Assembly (NCBI GenBank): GCA_046756245.1
Contig: JBHHVZ010000117.1
Location: 1-7,841, forward strand
Direction: 5' to 3'
DNA length: 7,841 nucleotides
Source of the DNA: G021776435 sp046756245
Lineage (GTDB): Bacteria; Pseudomonadota; Alphaproteobacteria; Caulobacterales; Parvularculaceae
Shown: one piece after another, positions 6,245-7,841 of the stretch
How positions within the stretch are numbered: the stretch's first letter is position 1
Layout: each line of letters starts with the position of its first letter
Notes under the pieces: model-generated
Databases searched by the model: none
What the model was told of the DNA's origin: nothing
The model's input: only the letters and a program-made list of their open reading frames with translations
Position numbers and translations under genes: made by a program

Positions 6245-6402
6245 GGCGCTGTCAAGGCGGCTGCGCTGGACGGACTATTAGAAAACCTGATGAGAATGCG
6301 GCTTTGCCGACGGCGTCTTTGCAACGGCGCTCGAGTTTACGCGGCCGCCGGCGCCGCCTACAACGGATGCGCCGCCGCAGGGAACTGGCTCGATTGCGAA
6401 AC

Positions 6403-7749
6403 ATGCGAATTCATCGGCCGCAGACTATTCCCGGCGACAAGTTCACATTCAGGACTGCGACGGCGGTGATTATTGCAAACATGGTGGGAACGGGTGTTTT
6501 CGCCAGCCTCGGGTTTCAACTGTTGGAATTCGAGTCCGGCTTTTTGCTGGCCGCCCTGTGGCTCGCCGGCGGCCTCGCCGCGTTCTGCGGCGCGATGAGT
6601 TACGCCGAGCTTGGCGCGGCGCTTCCCCGTTCCGGCGGCGAGTATAATTTCCTTTCCGAGATCTATCATCCCGCGGCCGGATTCGTATCGGGTTGGATAT
6701 CCGCAACGATCGGCTTCGCCGCGCCGACCGCGCTTGCAGCTATAACCTTCGGCGCCTACGCCGCACCCGTGTTCGGCGCCGGCGCGCCGGAGTGGAGCGT
6801 TAAAGCGCTGGCCTGCGCGCTGGTCACCGTCCTGGCGGTCATCCACGCCAGCAACCGGAGGAATAGCGGCGGCGCGCAGATATTTTTCACCGTCGCAAAG
6901 ATCGCCGTCATCATCGGCTTCTGTGCGGCGGCGTTTATCGTCGGCGGCCCCGGCGAGCCGGTCCGTTTTCTGCCGGCGGCCGAAGACGGCGCGATGATCG
7001 CCAGCGGCGCGTTCGCCGTCGCGCTGATCTATGTGAGCTACGCCTACACGGGATGGAACGCCGCAACCTATCTGAGCGGCGAAATTGAAAACCCGCAGCG
7101 CGAACTGCCCCGCATCCTGATGACCGGCACGCTTGTGGTCATGGCGCTCTATGTGGCGCTCAATATCGTATTCTTACGCGCTGCGCCGGCGGAAGCGCTG
7201 CGCGGGCAGATCGAGATCGGCTTCATCGCCGCTCAGCATCTGTTCGGGGAGGGCGCCGCGCGCGCCACAGGCGGCGTGCTGGCTTTGCTCTTGATCTCCA
7301 CCGTCAGCGCCATGACCATGGCGGGGCCGCGGGTGCTTCACGCGATCGGAGAGGACTTCCCCGCCTTGTCGTTCCTTGCACGAACAAACGTTGCGGACGT
7401 CCCATCGATTGCGATTTACGTGCAAAGCGGGCTTGCGCTCGTCTTTATTCTGACGTCGAGCTTCCAGTTCATTTTGATCTTCGCCGGCTTTGCAGTCGCC
7501 CTGAACAGTTTTGTCGCCGTGCTCGGTCTTTTCGTTCTGCGTTGGCGCCGGCCGGAGCTCGCACGGCCTTATCGCGTGGTCGGTTTTCCAATTACGCCGC
7601 TCATTTATCTTACGCTGACCGGCTGGACGCTAACCTATGTGCTGATCAACAGACCGGCGGAAGGGGGCTTCGCGCTCGCCGTCATCGCCGCCGGATTTGT
7701 GTTTTATGGGCTGGCCAGAGAGCGCGGGGCGATTGATCCGGGCGCCTGA
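6403..7749 (+). CDS. APC-superfamily amino acid permease
   Basis: From ATG 6403 this is a 448-residue inner-membrane transporter of the amino acid-polyamine-organocation superfamily, with about twelve hydrophobic segments. TM1 carries the broken-helix substrate motif VGTGVFASLG (28-37, the family's GSGIF region). SYAELGAALPRSGGEYNFL (66-84) is the conserved TM2-TM3 loop. TM6 carries YAYTGWNAATYLSGEIENPQRELPRIL (213-239). Such proteins take up or exchange amino acids; the exact substrate is not readable. The open frame extends back to a TTG at 6304, but that extension is Arg-rich and unlike family N-termini. ATG 6367, TTG 6394 (with AGGGA 10 bases upstream) and ATG 6403 are candidates; I choose 6403 because it leaves a normal 18-residue cytoplasmic lead, though its Shine-Dalgarno is poor. 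It is divergent from asd. Confidence 0.9.
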   Translation: MRIHRPQTIPGDKFTFRTATAVIIANMVGTGVFASLGFQLLEFESGFLLAALWLAGGLAAFCGAMSYAELGAALPRSGGEYNFLSEIYHPAAGFVSGWISATIGFAAPTALAAITFGAYAAPVFGAGAPEWSVKALACALVTVLAVIHASNRRNSGGAQIFFTVAKIAVIIGFCAAAFIVGGPGEPVRFLPAAEDGAMIASGAFAVALIYVSYAYTGWNAATYLSGEIENPQRELPRILMTGTLVVMALYVALNIVFLRAAPAEALRGQIEIGFIAAQHLFGEGAARATGGVLALLLISTVSAMTMAGPRVLHAIGEDFPALSFLARTNVADVPSIAIYVQSGLALVFILTSSFQFILIFAGFAVALNSFVAVLGLFVLRWRRPELARPYRVVGFPITPLIYLTLTGWTLTYVLINRPAEGGFALAVIAAGFVFYGLARERGAIDPGA

Positions 7750-7795
7750 CGCAGCGTCAATGGGTCCCTTACGGCCATGACGCGGCGGCGCTAGA

Positions 7796-7838
7796 GCGCA
7801 TTCCGAAAAGTGGGAACCGGTTTTCGGATAAAATGCGC
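7796..7838. repeat. Long imperfect palindrome, alphaproteobacterial intergenic repeat type
   Basis: Outer arms GCGCATT (7796-7802) and AATGCGC (7832-7838) and inner arms CCGAAAA (7803-7809) and TTTTCGG (7821-7827) are exact inverted repeats. They enclose an 11-base centre and leave a 4-base bulge (ATAA) on the right side, giving 14 bp of stem. The GAAAAGTGG...CCGGTTTTC core resembles dispersed palindromic elements that I recall between genes in many alphaproteobacteria; the specific family name is not assigned here. It lies 46 bases past the permease stop, so it could also end transcription or protect the 3' end, although no T-run follows. The element may extend a few bases past the window. 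Confidence 0.7.
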
Positions 7839-7841
7839 GAC

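Overview
The window looks like an ordinary chromosomal segment of an alphaproteobacterium. Supporting signs are GC-rich DNA with strong GC bias in the coding frames, Shine-Dalgarno-led genes, protein families typical of that class, and a palindromic intergenic repeat at the right edge of a type common in alphaproteobacterial genomes. The genus cannot be told from the sequence. I see no integrase, transposase, CRISPR array, phage gene, tRNA or rRNA.

Layout, left to right. (1) Bases 1-28 hold the first codons of a leftward gene that runs off the window, behind a strong Shine-Dalgarno. (2) Four rightward genes follow: a DsbA-fold 2-hydroxychromene-2-carboxylate isomerase-like protein (142-783); two small, overlapping, mutually homologous lipoprotein candidates (883-1191 and 1188-1559); and a beta-lactamase-fold serine hydrolase (about 1571-2704) packed against the second lipoprotein. 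(3) Four leftward genes follow, read from right to left: aspartate-semialdehyde dehydrogenase asd (6202-5177), a RarD-type EamA permease (5105-4155), an epoxide-hydrolase-like alpha/beta hydrolase (4064-3114) and a small secreted orphan (2986-2708). (4) An APC-family amino-acid permease (about 6403-7749) runs rightward, divergent from asd. (5) A long imperfect palindrome (7796-7838) closes the window.

How the genes fit together. asd is the only core-metabolism gene: it makes aspartate semialdehyde for lysine/diaminopimelate, threonine and methionine. The RarD permease lies 71 bp downstream on the same strand and may be co-transcribed with it; the APC permease diverges from asd across a 200-bp gap. 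This gives a loose amino-acid supply and transport theme, which is inference. The two lipoproteins and the serine hydrolase form the tightest unit (a 4-base ATGA overlap, then 11 bases or fewer), so they are probably translated together, but their joint role is unknown.

No stretch longer than 300 bases lacks a gene. The longest gap is about 200 bases (6203-6402, asd/APC). The most notable items are the tandem lipoprotein paralogues beside the hydrolase and the terminal palindromic repeat. I did not find convincing evidence of a large undescribed system.
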